Positions 7,743 to 16,115 of a stretch of 64,000 nt of DNA are shown one piece after another. Within the stretch, counting starts at the first letter, position 1; every line of letters begins with the position of its first letter. Both the position numbers and the translations under genes were made by a program. This DNA comes from Thermodesulfobium sp. 4217-1. Lineage in GTDB: Bacteria; Thermodesulfobiota; Thermodesulfobiia; Thermodesulfobiales; Thermodesulfobiaceae. The DNA lies in NCBI RefSeq assembly GCF_039822205.1, contig NZ_JBAGBW010000002.1, positions 100,387 through 164,386 on the forward strand, in the 5' to 3' direction. The notes beneath the pieces were generated by a model that worked only from the letters and a program-made list of their open reading frames with translations, made no database searches and had not been told where the DNA came from.

Positions 7743-10700
7743 TTAACCCTTCTTTGTCAAAAAATATGAGAAAAATGGAACATAAATAAGGCTTAAGAAC
7801 GTTCCAAAAATCAAGCCTCCAATGGCAACTACTGCAAGAGGCGATAGCCTCTCGAGCCCAATTGCCCACTGCATAGCTATTGGAATCATGCCAACTGCTG
7901 TTCCCAACGCGGTCATCATAACGGGTCTGGTTCTTATGTGGATACTTTGTAATACCGCTTCTTCTATACCATAACCATTGTCAAGATATGTTTTTATAAA
8001 ATCAATTATCAATATAGAATTCTTAACGATTATACCAGAAAGTAGAACAAAACCCATGATAGCTGGTAGACACATGGTTTTGTCAGCTATTAAGAGCGAC
8101 CATGCGCCTCCAATTATTGACAGAGGTATAGCTGCCATAATAGCAAGAGGATTGAGCCACGATCTAAATATTGGAACGAGTACCAGATAAAGAAGAATGA
8201 AGCCAACTAATATAGCTTTAAACATCCTTCCCATAGAGTCCATCATTGTGGTGATATCGCCAGTCTGTTTTAATTCTACATCAGAAGTTACTTTGCCCTT
8301 GTTATCTTTTATGGCTTTTTGGAGAGCTGGCGTAAAGCTTTCCATAATGTGGGTAACAGGAAAGGTAGAGCGATATCCCATTACGTCCTGAGTATACTTC
8401 ATTGCCTCCCTGGTAATAATCGTGGGTTCATAAATTGTGCTTAAAGTCCCAAAAGATTCAAGAGGGATAAAGCCCTTTGGAGTCTTTATCAAAAAACTCT
8501 TTAAACTGTTTACGTATTCTCTTGAAGATGTGGGCAGTATTACCTTTATCAAATATCCAGTTTCATTTGGAACGGTAAAGATTGATGCAGTGGCTCCCTG
8601 TATTCCAGCAGAGAGCTGAGATGCTACGTCATATGGAGTAGTTCCATAATATGCAGTTTTCAAGTGATCAATCTTAAATACGTATTCCAGGTTGTCCATA
8701 TCCCAGTTTTTTGAATAAGATTTTAAACCTTTGACGTTTTTCATGGCTTGCATAACGACATTGCCAGCTCTATTGACCGATTCTACACTGTCTCCATAGA
8801 TGGTAGTGTCCAGGGTGGCTTTTATAGACGATAAAGGGGTAGCGCCATAGTCAAACACGTCTGCATACTTTACATCTGGCAGGGTTCTAATATAATTTCT
8901 GATCTTATCTTCCAATTGCCAGATAGTTGCACTTCTTTTGAACCTGTTTACAAAGTGAATTGTCATAACGGCTACTTGAGGAGGGCCTGCTGAGACAGTC
9001 AGAACCCCTGGTTCTGAGCCTATGGCGTCTGACATCATTTCTACATCGCCAAGGGATTTTACGTATTTTTCTATTTTAAAAAGCGTTTGATTTACTTTTA
9101 AAATAGAAGTATTGCTGTCAAAGGTTACGTTCGCTTTTACAATGCCTGTATCCATTGGTGGCATAAGATCTCTGCCTATGGTAGGTATTATTATACCAAC
9201 GCTAAGCATTAAAAGAGGTATGAGAGGGAGGGTCAAGGGCATTCTCATTTTTTTGTTATCAATTAAAAATTTCACTGCGTTTACATAAAATTGTTTAAAT
9301 GGATTGAGCCAGTAGTCCATAATGTTATTAATTTTCGTCTCGAGTCTTGATTTTTTTGAGTTAGCTTTTAACATTTTTATGCTAAGAATTGGAATGAGCG
9401 TAATCGATACAAAATATGAAACTACTATTGCAATTAACAAAGTGCCCGCAAGGGGTATGAAGATCTGGGCAGGGTATCCACCTACAAACATTAGTGGCAA
9501 AAGCACCACGCTTGTGGCAAGGGTGCCCCCAAAGACTACAAGCATAACCTCTTTTGTACCATTTATAGCTGCGTCCAATGGAGATTCCTTCAGCTGGGTG
9601 AAATGTCTTTCGATATTTTCCAATATTACAATTGCGTCGTCTACCAGCATGCCAAGAGCTAAGATTACAGCAGTTAAGCTAACTGTGTTGAAGCCTATAT
9701 TTAGCACCCACATTATTGCTATGGTTGCAAGATATACAAACGGTATCGATATTGCGCTGATTAATGTAAGCCTTAAGTCGGCAAGAAATAAAAATATTAC
9801 AATTGCGGTGAATATTATCGCATCTCTTAATGCCTCTAACATGTTGTCATTGCTGAGCTGTACGAGCTCTTTTTGGGTGTCTGCTACTTGAATATTTAAT
9901 TGTGGAAATTGTGCTCTAAGCTTGGGCAATACGTCTTCCACCGCATTGATAGTCGTCATTACTGCTCCGCCATAAGGCCTTTGGACGGCAACAGCAATTG
10001 CCTGATGACCATCTCCGTGGTAGAAGGATGTAGGAGGAGAATAGTCATAATCTACGCTGGCTACGTCTTGTAACTTTACGCCAGGCGTTATTTGAAAATT
10101 TCTTATCATATCAAGATTGGTGGCTTCTGTAAGCACCTTAAAGGTATATTGTGAATTCGGGTTCATAATTATGCCAAGGGGGATATCTTTGTTTGATTTT
10201 TGTATAGTGTTTACGACATCTTGGACGCTGAGACCTAAGGATGCCAGCTTTGCATTGTCGAATCTTATCTCTATATTCTTTTCATACCCGCCGAAAACAT
10301 CAATGTTTGCTACCTTGCCAGTTCTTAATATTTCATCTTTTATCTGATTTTCGGCAATATATCTTACATCGGGCATTGACAGACTTGAACCCTCCTTTGG
10401 AGATATTGAGAGGGTAATTACAGGCTGAGAATAGGATGTAACTTCGTATATTTGTGGAGTTTGGATATCGTTTGGCAGTAGATTGGCTACCTTAGAAAGA
10501 CCGTTTTGGACGTCTGTCTTAGCTTCTCCGATATTTTTCCCATAGTTAAATTCTGCTGTGATAGTGCAAAATCCGTCGTTGGAGGTGGAGTATACCCTTC
10601 TGATGTTGCTAAGGGTATAGAGCTCTCTTTCTATAACTGCGCTTACGTGGTCTGCAACATACCTTGCAGAGGCTCCTGGCTCAACCACCACTACTGCTAT

Positions 10701-10826
10701 TTGAGGCCTATCAGCAGGCGGGAATAGATCTCTGGATATGTTAAAAAACCCTATCACGCCAAGAAGTGCGAATATTATAAGTATTGAAAATATAAAATGA
10801 GGTCTAGTAATATACCATTTCAGCAT
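7743..10826 (-). CDS. RND-family inner-membrane efflux pump (AcrB/HAE1 type)
   Basis: A 1027-residue RND transporter of normal family length. It opens with an N-terminal membrane helix (WYITRPHFIFSILIIFALLG), followed by a large periplasmic loop, helices 2-6, a second periplasmic loop and helices 7-12. The proton-relay acidic pair is present in helix 4 (LGMLVDDAIVILENIERH). These proteins exchange protons for drugs, detergents or other amphiphiles and work as trimers with a periplasmic adaptor and a TolC-like outer-membrane channel. The adaptor is the gene immediately upstream (3-base gap); no TolC homologue occurs in this window, so the channel must be encoded elsewhere. Hydrophobic-substrate rather than metal specificity is suggested by the lack of the CusA-type Met clusters, but this is inference. 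Confidence 0.92.
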   Translation of the reverse strand: MLKWYITRPHFIFSILIIFALLGVIGFFNISRDLFPPADRPQIAVVVVEPGASARYVADHVSAVIERELYTLSNIRRVYSTSNDGFCTITAEFNYGKNIGEAKTDVQNGLSKVANLLPNDIQTPQIYEVTSYSQPVITLSISPKEGSSLSMPDVRYIAENQIKDEILRTGKVANIDVFGGYEKNIEIRFDNAKLASLGLSVQDVVNTIQKSNKDIPLGIIMNPNSQYTFKVLTEATNLDMIRNFQITPGVKLQDVASVDYDYSPPTSFYHGDGHQAIAVAVQRPYGGAVMTTINAVEDVLPKLRAQFPQLNIQVADTQKELVQLSNDNMLEALRDAIIFTAIVIFLFLADLRLTLISAISIPFVYLATIAIMWVLNIGFNTVSLTAVILALGMLVDDAIVILENIERHFTQLKESPLDAAINGTKEVMLVVFGGTLATSVVLLPLMFVGGYPAQIFIPLAGTLLIAIVVSYFVSITLIPILSIKMLKANSKKSRLETKINNIMDYWLNPFKQFYVNAVKFLIDNKKMRMPLTLPLIPLLMLSVGIIIPTIGRDLMPPMDTGIVKANVTFDSNTSILKVNQTLFKIEKYVKSLGDVEMMSDAIGSEPGVLTVSAGPPQVAVMTIHFVNRFKRSATIWQLEDKIRNYIRTLPDVKYADVFDYGATPLSSIKATLDTTIYGDSVESVNRAGNVVMQAMKNVKGLKSYSKNWDMDNLEYVFKIDHLKTAYYGTTPYDVASQLSAGIQGATASIFTVPNETGYLIKVILPTSSREYVNSLKSFLIKTPKGFIPLESFGTLSTIYEPTIITREAMKYTQDVMGYRSTFPVTHIMESFTPALQKAIKDNKGKVTSDVELKQTGDITTMMDSMGRMFKAILVGFILLYLVLVPIFRSWLNPLAIMAAIPLSIIGGAWSLLIADKTMCLPAIMGFVLLSGIIVKNSILIIDFIKTYLDNGYGIEEAVLQSIHIRTRPVMMTALGTAVGMIPIAMQWAIGLERLSPLAVVAIGGLIFGTFLSLIYVPFFSYFLTKKG

Positions 10827-10829
10827 ATT

Positions 10830-12032
10830 CTACTCTTTTACCACTTCGAGAGGTTGGTTTTCATAGATTCTTAAGAGAAGTGAATTCTCTCCTGTGACCA
10901 CTTCTGAGTTGTCTGTAAGGGCGCCGTTTACACAACTTTCTTTATCGTTTTGGGCAAGTACATTTACGTCTACAAATTTCGCACGATTTTTGTCTGTGAT
11001 TACTATTACGTAGGTTCTCCCATTCGACTTTACAATTGAATCATTTGGCACTATAAAGCCTTGAGCGCTTCCTGTATAGATATATGTGTCAACCATTGTG
11101 TGGGCAGGAAGGTTGAATGGGTTGTTGTTTAGTTTAAGCTTTATCATATTAAGATTGTTGTCAGAGCTTGAGAGTATTGCATCTACTACTGCCTGAGCAG
11201 TTTTACCATTGTAGGATAGGGTTTCGGTATCGCCCGTCTTAACATTTCTTGAAATATCTACAGGTACATTTACGTATACCAGAGAGCTTTCTCCTCCAGT
11301 AATTTCTAATATAGGCTTCCCTTGTACTACAGTATCGCCTTCATTAAAATATTTTTTTACCAAAAAACCGTTGAAGGGCGAGGTAATTACGCTGTAAGTA
11401 AGGGAGTCTTCAAGAGATGAAATCTGGGAGTCGACACTTTTTATGCTTTCCTGGATACTCTGAAGGTGACTTACTGCAGTCTTTTGGTTAGCTTCGGCCG
11501 CTTTATAGTTATTTTCCATTGTTTCAAGCTCTACCTTTGGGACTGCTTCTACTTTATATAAATATTGATATCTTTCGAGGTTATTCTTTGCGTTTGCAAA
11601 CTGGGTGTTTGCAGCCTCTATTTCTGAATATGCACCACTTAATGTGCTCTCAAGAGATCTTTTGTTATATACAAGGGATTGGATATTTGATTGGATATCT
11701 TTTGAGTCTAATTTTGCAACTACCTGGCCAATTTTTACTGGAGTGCCCTCACTGGCTATGTAGTCGAGCTTTGCGCTTACTTTGGCAGTAACAAGAGCGT
11801 CGTTTTCTGGCCTAAAATCGCCAAGGTACTTTTGAGAAGCCTTCAGGGTGCCAGATTTTACTACGGCTACGTTCACAACAACAGAATATGGCTTTGCTGG
11901 AGGAGTGAGCATAACTTCTATTTTTTTCTTTACAAAGAAGAATAAGGCTATTAATACTACAATTAAAACGGTAAGGACAATCTTGCCTTTCTTGGTTTTT
12001 GGAAGCCTTTTTTTAATATCAATCTTATTCAT
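10830..12032 (-). CDS. Periplasmic adaptor (membrane fusion) protein of the RND pump
   Basis: A 400-residue HlyD/AcrA-type adaptor. A single N-terminal anchor (GKIVLTVLIVVLIALFFFVK) without a lipobox is followed by a half-lipoyl domain (around residues 60-95 and 215-245), a coiled-coil hairpin (about 95-210, rich in Gln, Glu and Asn) and a beta-barrel plus membrane-proximal domain. The second lipoyl half reads SVITSPFNGFLVKKYFNEGD, a classic motif. It would bridge the RND pump encoded next to an outer-membrane channel. The ATG has AAGGGAG nine bases upstream. It is the first gene of the adaptor-RND-MFS operon; an inverted repeat about 80 bases upstream may be its operator. Confidence 0.92.
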   Translation of the reverse strand: MNKIDIKKRLPKTKKGKIVLTVLIVVLIALFFFVKKKIEVMLTPPAKPYSVVVNVAVVKSGTLKASQKYLGDFRPENDALVTAKVSAKLDYIASEGTPVKIGQVVAKLDSKDIQSNIQSLVYNKRSLESTLSGAYSEIEAANTQFANAKNNLERYQYLYKVEAVPKVELETMENNYKAAEANQKTAVSHLQSIQESIKSVDSQISSLEDSLTYSVITSPFNGFLVKKYFNEGDTVVQGKPILEITGGESSLVYVNVPVDISRNVKTGDTETLSYNGKTAQAVVDAILSSSDNNLNMIKLKLNNNPFNLPAHTMVDTYIYTGSAQGFIVPNDSIVKSNGRTYVIVITDKNRAKFVDVNVLAQNDKESCVNGALTDNSEVVTGENSLLLRIYENQPLEVVKE

Positions 12033-12114
12033 CCGTTTACTCCCTTAAAAGTTTATAAATTTATTTAAACATTATTAGGTAATAATATCATATATTTATA
12101 TAAAATTCAAAAAG

Positions 12115-12136
12115 CTTAACTAAAGATAAAGTTAAG
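12115..12136. promoter_or_regulatory. Perfect inverted repeat upstream of the RND efflux operon (possible operator)
   Basis: CTTAACT and AGTTAAG form perfect 7-base arms separated by 8 bases, in the 179-base gap between the MscS gene and the adaptor gene. On the minus strand TTGTCA (12144-12149) lies 17 bases before TTTAGT, so a weak sigma-70-like promoter would overlap the palindrome. This is the usual arrangement for a TetR- or MarR-type repressor site, but no such regulator gene is in the window. The rest of the gap is AT-rich and otherwise featureless. Confidence 0.35.
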
Positions 12137-12211
12137 AATCGTGACAAGGTTAAATTCTATTATAACAACAAAATAATAAGTTAGTCTTTTCAGAATAAAT
12201 TAAAAATAAAG

Positions 12212-13246
12212 CTAATTGTTGAGGTTCTTAGAATTTTCTAAGATAATATTTTGAATCGGATATGGTATTTCTATTCTATTTTCATTGTAGAACTTATGGA
12301 TTGACTTGATCAGTTTGTGTAATACTATAAATTGATCGGGATAAGATTCTACTCTGAGATATATGGAAAAAGTAATGCAAGAATTATCAAATTTTTGATA
12401 TCTTAGTATTGGGTCAACATCCTTAACACACCCATGTGTATTTTGAACAAAGTTTTTAAGAAAATTTATTGTTTTTTCTTCTGTGTCATCAAGATCGCTG
12501 TCATATGAAATGCCTATTTGCAAGCTAACGCTAAAATTTTCTTCTGGAAAAGAATAGTTTGTGATTATTGAGGTAGAAATTTTTGAATTTGGTATTATTA
12601 TCATATTATTATCAGGAGTTAAAAGAGTGGTATTTCTCCAATTTATATCTGTAACCTTGCCTCTTTGACCATTTTCAAGAATTATTGTATTTCCTGGCTG
12701 AATCTTTTTCGATGCCAGAATATGAATGCCTGCAAAAAAATTAGATAGAGTATCCTGAAGCGCAAGGGAAACCGCTAGGCCGCCCACTCCAAAAGTTGTG
12801 AGTATTGGCACGTCTGAAATTCCAATTCCTTCAAGGATTACCAATATGCCCAAGAATATGACAGCTATAAATATTACGTTCGATATAATGCTGGTAGCAG
12901 GCAAGACACTGTCGTTTTTAGAAAAATAGTGAACGATAATCTTTGAAGATGTTCTGGCTATGAACAGAAAAACTATAAATATTTCCAGTGAAGTAAAAAT
13001 TTTGTTTATTAGAAAAGAGTGTTGGTAGGTAAAAGGGTAATTATAAAGTGCTATATGCAAGCCTATAGCAATAAAAAATATTGAAAAAATCCAATTGAAA
13101 GATTTGATTGTAATTTTTAACAAATAGTTTTTAGCAAGTTTTGTCCTTAACAGTCTTACCAATATAACTTTTTCTGTAAGCAATCCAAATAGGGCAAAGA
13201 TAACAAAGAGAACAATTGGTTTAATTAGACTGCCAAAAAAGTTTAT
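12212..13246 (-). CDS. Small-conductance mechanosensitive channel (MscS family), near-cognate start
   Basis: A MscS-type channel of about 344 residues. From an ATA at 13246 (or ATC at 13249) the product begins with a membrane helix (LIKPIVLFVIFALFGLLTEK), followed by two further helices, the pore helix around GVGGLAVSLALQDTLSNFFAG, and the cytoplasmic beta domain with ENGQRGKVTDINWRNTTL and IIIPNSKI, both family signatures. AAGGAGG at 13255-13261 is 5 bases from the ATC and 8 from the ATA, while no ATG, GTG or TTG occurs in frame between the upstream stop and a TTG at 13183 that would remove the first helix. Such channels open under membrane tension to release osmolytes during hypo-osmotic shock. 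It seems to be transcribed alone. Confidence 0.82.
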   Translation of the reverse strand: MNFFGSLIKPIVLFVIFALFGLLTEKVILVRLLRTKLAKNYLLKITIKSFNWIFSIFFIAIGLHIALYNYPFTYQHSFLINKIFTSLEIFIVFLFIARTSSKIIVHYFSKNDSVLPATSIISNVIFIAVIFLGILVILEGIGISDVPILTTFGVGGLAVSLALQDTLSNFFAGIHILASKKIQPGNTIILENGQRGKVTDINWRNTTLLTPDNNMIIIPNSKISTSIITNYSFPEENFSVSLQIGISYDSDLDDTEEKTINFLKNFVQNTHGCVKDVDPILRYQKFDNSCITFSIYLRVESYPDQFIVLHKLIKSIHKFYNENRIEIPYPIQNIILENSKNLNN

Positions 13247-13374
13247 GATAATTGCCTCCTTTTAAATTTTGTCTCAATTATATCAATTATCGCATTTGAG
13301 TGCCAACTGAATTGTTTTATTGTTTCTTGTTTTCAATTTCGTACTAAAAGGGCTCTTAATGTTATAAAATAAAT

Positions 13375-14415
13375 ATGATGATTATAAAAAAATTTCTAAT
13401 AATTTTATTTTTGCTGCTTATTACTGCAGTGTCTTATGCTGCTGGGTTAGATGAAGTTTATAATCAGGCAAAAGAAAAATTGCAGGCTAACGATGCATTG
13501 GGGTGTTCGATTGAGCTTACAAAGGCGCTTATGCAGATGGACGAAAACAACCCCTTACGCGACAAGTTTCTGACTTTGAGAGGAAAGTGTTTTTACGTTG
13601 ACGCAGATACGGCTGAGGCGTCAAAAGATTTCAATGAAGCCATCTTGTTAAACCCTAAAAATAGTGACGCTTATTATGGTTTGGCGAAGATTAAGGAAAA
13701 TTCTGGCGATATGGATGCTGCTATAGACCTTTATACGAAAGCAATAGAGGCAAATAATCAAGATTCACAAATATATTTTGGCAGGGCGATTGATTATTAT
13801 TTGGAGAAGAAATACGATCTGTCTTTGCAAGACGTTGATAGCGCCATTAAATTAGAACCAAAACTGGAATACTTTCTATTTAAGGCTTCATTGGAACAAA
13901 ATAGTGATAAAATTGATGATGCACTGTCTACTATCAATGTTGCCTATACATTGTTTCCTAATTCGATTCAAGTTCTTGAATTTAGATCAAGTCTTGAATT
14001 TGAGAAAGGAGATTATAAAAGTGCTCTGGCAGACGCCAACAAAGCATTAGAAACTGATAGCAAAAAGTCTGACCTTTATTTTCTTAAGGGAAATATACTC
14101 TATAGCTTAAACGATTTTCAAGGTTCTATGGAAGCCCTAAATCTTGCTATATCTCTCGATCCAAATCAGAGCGATTATTATGCTATGAGAGCAAAAGTTG
14201 AAGACTCTATGAAACAGCAGAAAAAGGCGTTAGATGATGTCGATATAGCTTTATCTATTTCACAAAACAAGTATTATTACTTTCAAAAGGCATACTATGA
14301 ATATGAGCTTAGCAGATATAAGGATGCAAAAAAGGATATTGACGCAGCTCTTTCGTTAGATCCAGACAACCAGTCTTTTAAGGGTTTGCAAGAGGCAATA
14401 ACAAAGAAATTGTAG
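13375..14415 (+). CDS. Secreted tetratricopeptide-repeat protein
   Basis: A 346-residue protein opening with a signal peptide (IIKKFLIILFLLLITAVSYA) and then nearly filled by about eight to nine 34-residue TPR units; clear ones are SKDFNEAILLNPKNSDAYYG, AIDLYTKAIEANNQDSQIYF and ALADANKALETDSKKSDLYF. TPR solenoids are protein-interaction scaffolds, so this is probably a periplasmic adaptor; its partner is unknown. There is no ribosome-binding site before the ATG; instead a TATAAA-like element ends about 7 bases upstream, so the mRNA may be leaderless. The MORN-repeat gene follows after 42 bases on the same strand, making a pair of repeat-protein genes. Confidence 0.82.
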   Translation: MMIIKKFLIILFLLLITAVSYAAGLDEVYNQAKEKLQANDALGCSIELTKALMQMDENNPLRDKFLTLRGKCFYVDADTAEASKDFNEAILLNPKNSDAYYGLAKIKENSGDMDAAIDLYTKAIEANNQDSQIYFGRAIDYYLEKKYDLSLQDVDSAIKLEPKLEYFLFKASLEQNSDKIDDALSTINVAYTLFPNSIQVLEFRSSLEFEKGDYKSALADANKALETDSKKSDLYFLKGNILYSLNDFQGSMEALNLAISLDPNQSDYYAMRAKVEDSMKQQKKALDDVDIALSISQNKYYYFQKAYYEYELSRYKDAKKDIDAALSLDPDNQSFKGLQEAITKKL

Positions 14416-14457
14416 ATAAAAATAATAATTATGAATCGCTTGTTATGGAGGTAAAAT

Positions 14458-15999
14458 GTGGGTATTTTTGATCCGATTGCCCGAGTCTTTAATAAAAAGA
14501 AAGATAAAATTGAAAACCAGGAAAAAATAGATCCTTGGAAGTATTTCGAGGATGGTTCAAAATATAAGGGAGACTTACTAAATAGCATACCTAATGGATT
14601 TGGCATTCTTATAGAGCCAAATGGCAATAGATATGAAGGTGAGTTCAAGGATGGAAAGATAAACGGTAAGGGGAGGGCCTTCTATGAAGGAGAGGGGTCA
14701 TATGAAGGCGAGTTCAAAGACGGCCTAAGAAATGGCAATGGTGTTTTCAGATTTTTGGACTCCAGTCCTTTGGCTGGCGTCAAGCTGGAAGGCAGATGGG
14801 AAGACGACGAAATGGTTCAAGGGAAAGAATTCTGGCTTGATGGTAGGACATATGAAGGTTCGTGGAAGCGTGGCAAAAAATTCGGTAGGGGAGTCTTTAG
14901 GTGGCCCAATGGGAGCATTTACGAAGGAGAATATAAAGACGACCATTTTTGCGGGAGGGGGATATATATATGGTCAAATGGCGATAAATATGAAGGAGAA
15001 TGGAAAGAAGACAAGTGGGAAGGTCAGGGAGTATTTACCTCATCGACTGGCGATAGGTATGAGGGGTATTTCAAAGATGGAATGAAAAATGGATATGGGA
15101 CTATGTACTACCATAATGCAACTAAATATGAAGGTTTATGGAAGAATGATTTATATGAAGGCAGGGGCAAGTTTTATTATAAAAATGGCGATAAATATGA
15201 AGGAGAGTGGAAAGAGAGCAAAAGATGCGGCGCGGGGAAGCTATTTTATTCGAGCGGCATTGTTTTTGAAGGACAATTTGACTCTGACAAGATTGTAGGT
15301 GGCGGCATTGTTTACTTTGATGGCAAAGCCTATGAGGTTGAATTTGTAAATGGTAGGTTTGTCGGTAAGGAGACAATTTTTTGGCCTGATGGAAGGGTTT
15401 ATTTCGGTGAGATAAAAGACAATATGATGCACGGTAAGGGTTCATTTCAGTGGACCAATAAGAGTAAATTTATTGGAGAATTTAGAGATGATCAATTTTA
15501 TGGCAAGGGAAAGATGATCTTATCCGATGGTTTAGAATGCGATGGCGAATGGAGGGATGGGAAGTTCTATAGTACTATAATTTTGAAAAATTTAGATGGA
15601 AGAAAATATGAAGGCGTATTCGAAGAAGGCGAGTTTAAAGGAAATGGTGTCCTAACATGGCCAAATGGGGATAGATATGAGGGCGAGTGTAAAGATGGTA
15701 AAAGGCACGGCAAAGGTAAGTTTGTAACCAATAGGGGAGATGTCTACGACGGAGAATGGAAATTCGATAAGAGACACGGTTTTGGAGAATTTTTTGCTAC
15801 TAACAAAAACCATTATGTAGGCGAATGGGACTCAGATTTTTGGCACGGCAAAGGTGTCTTAGAGCATTCAAACGGCGATAGATATGATGGCGAATGGGAC
15901 AAGTCAAAAAGACACGGTTTTGGTACAATGGTCTACGCTAATGGCAAAATTGATAAGGGATATTGGTTTGACGGAGTTTTTAAGGGTTCAAAAAAATAA
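14458..15999 (+). CDS. MORN-repeat protein with about 20 repeats
   Basis: A 513-residue protein made almost entirely of 23-residue MORN repeats of the form YEGEWKDGKxxGxGxxxxxNG; I count about 20 from residue 36 to the end, several degenerate (for example CDGEWRDGKFYSTIILKNLD). MORN repeats stack as antiparallel hairpins into long rods and are known mainly from eukaryotic junction and kinase proteins, with scattered bacterial examples; biochemical roles in bacteria are poorly defined. There is no signal peptide: the N-terminus (MGIFDPIARVFNKKKDK) is amphipathic and basic, so a cytoplasmic or membrane-peripheral location is likely. The GTG start has GGAGG six bases upstream. It follows the TPR gene and precedes the serpin gene on the same strand. 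Confidence 0.88.
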   Translation: MGIFDPIARVFNKKKDKIENQEKIDPWKYFEDGSKYKGDLLNSIPNGFGILIEPNGNRYEGEFKDGKINGKGRAFYEGEGSYEGEFKDGLRNGNGVFRFLDSSPLAGVKLEGRWEDDEMVQGKEFWLDGRTYEGSWKRGKKFGRGVFRWPNGSIYEGEYKDDHFCGRGIYIWSNGDKYEGEWKEDKWEGQGVFTSSTGDRYEGYFKDGMKNGYGTMYYHNATKYEGLWKNDLYEGRGKFYYKNGDKYEGEWKESKRCGAGKLFYSSGIVFEGQFDSDKIVGGGIVYFDGKAYEVEFVNGRFVGKETIFWPDGRVYFGEIKDNMMHGKGSFQWTNKSKFIGEFRDDQFYGKGKMILSDGLECDGEWRDGKFYSTIILKNLDGRKYEGVFEEGEFKGNGVLTWPNGDRYEGECKDGKRHGKGKFVTNRGDVYDGEWKFDKRHGFGEFFATNKNHYVGEWDSDFWHGKGVLEHSNGDRYDGEWDKSKRHGFGTMVYANGKIDKGYWFDGVFKGSKK

Positions 16000-16115
16000 T
16001 TTAAAGTTGTCTAATATTAATTTCTGACTTAGCCAAAAGCATAGCGCAAGTTTTTAAATTTTGAGGGTTTAAAAATTTTGTTTTTTTTGTTATTATCTTA
16101 TAAGAGGTGATTTTA

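Noticed and set aside
9322..9891. A 189-codon plus-strand frame inside the RND gene
   Set aside because: Opposite-strand shadow of the highly conserved helix 4 region of the pump.
14458..15999. 69-base periodicity considered as a CRISPR-like or tandem DNA repeat
   Set aside because: The period reflects 23-residue MORN units in a single open frame; the units are not identical at DNA level and there are no spacers.
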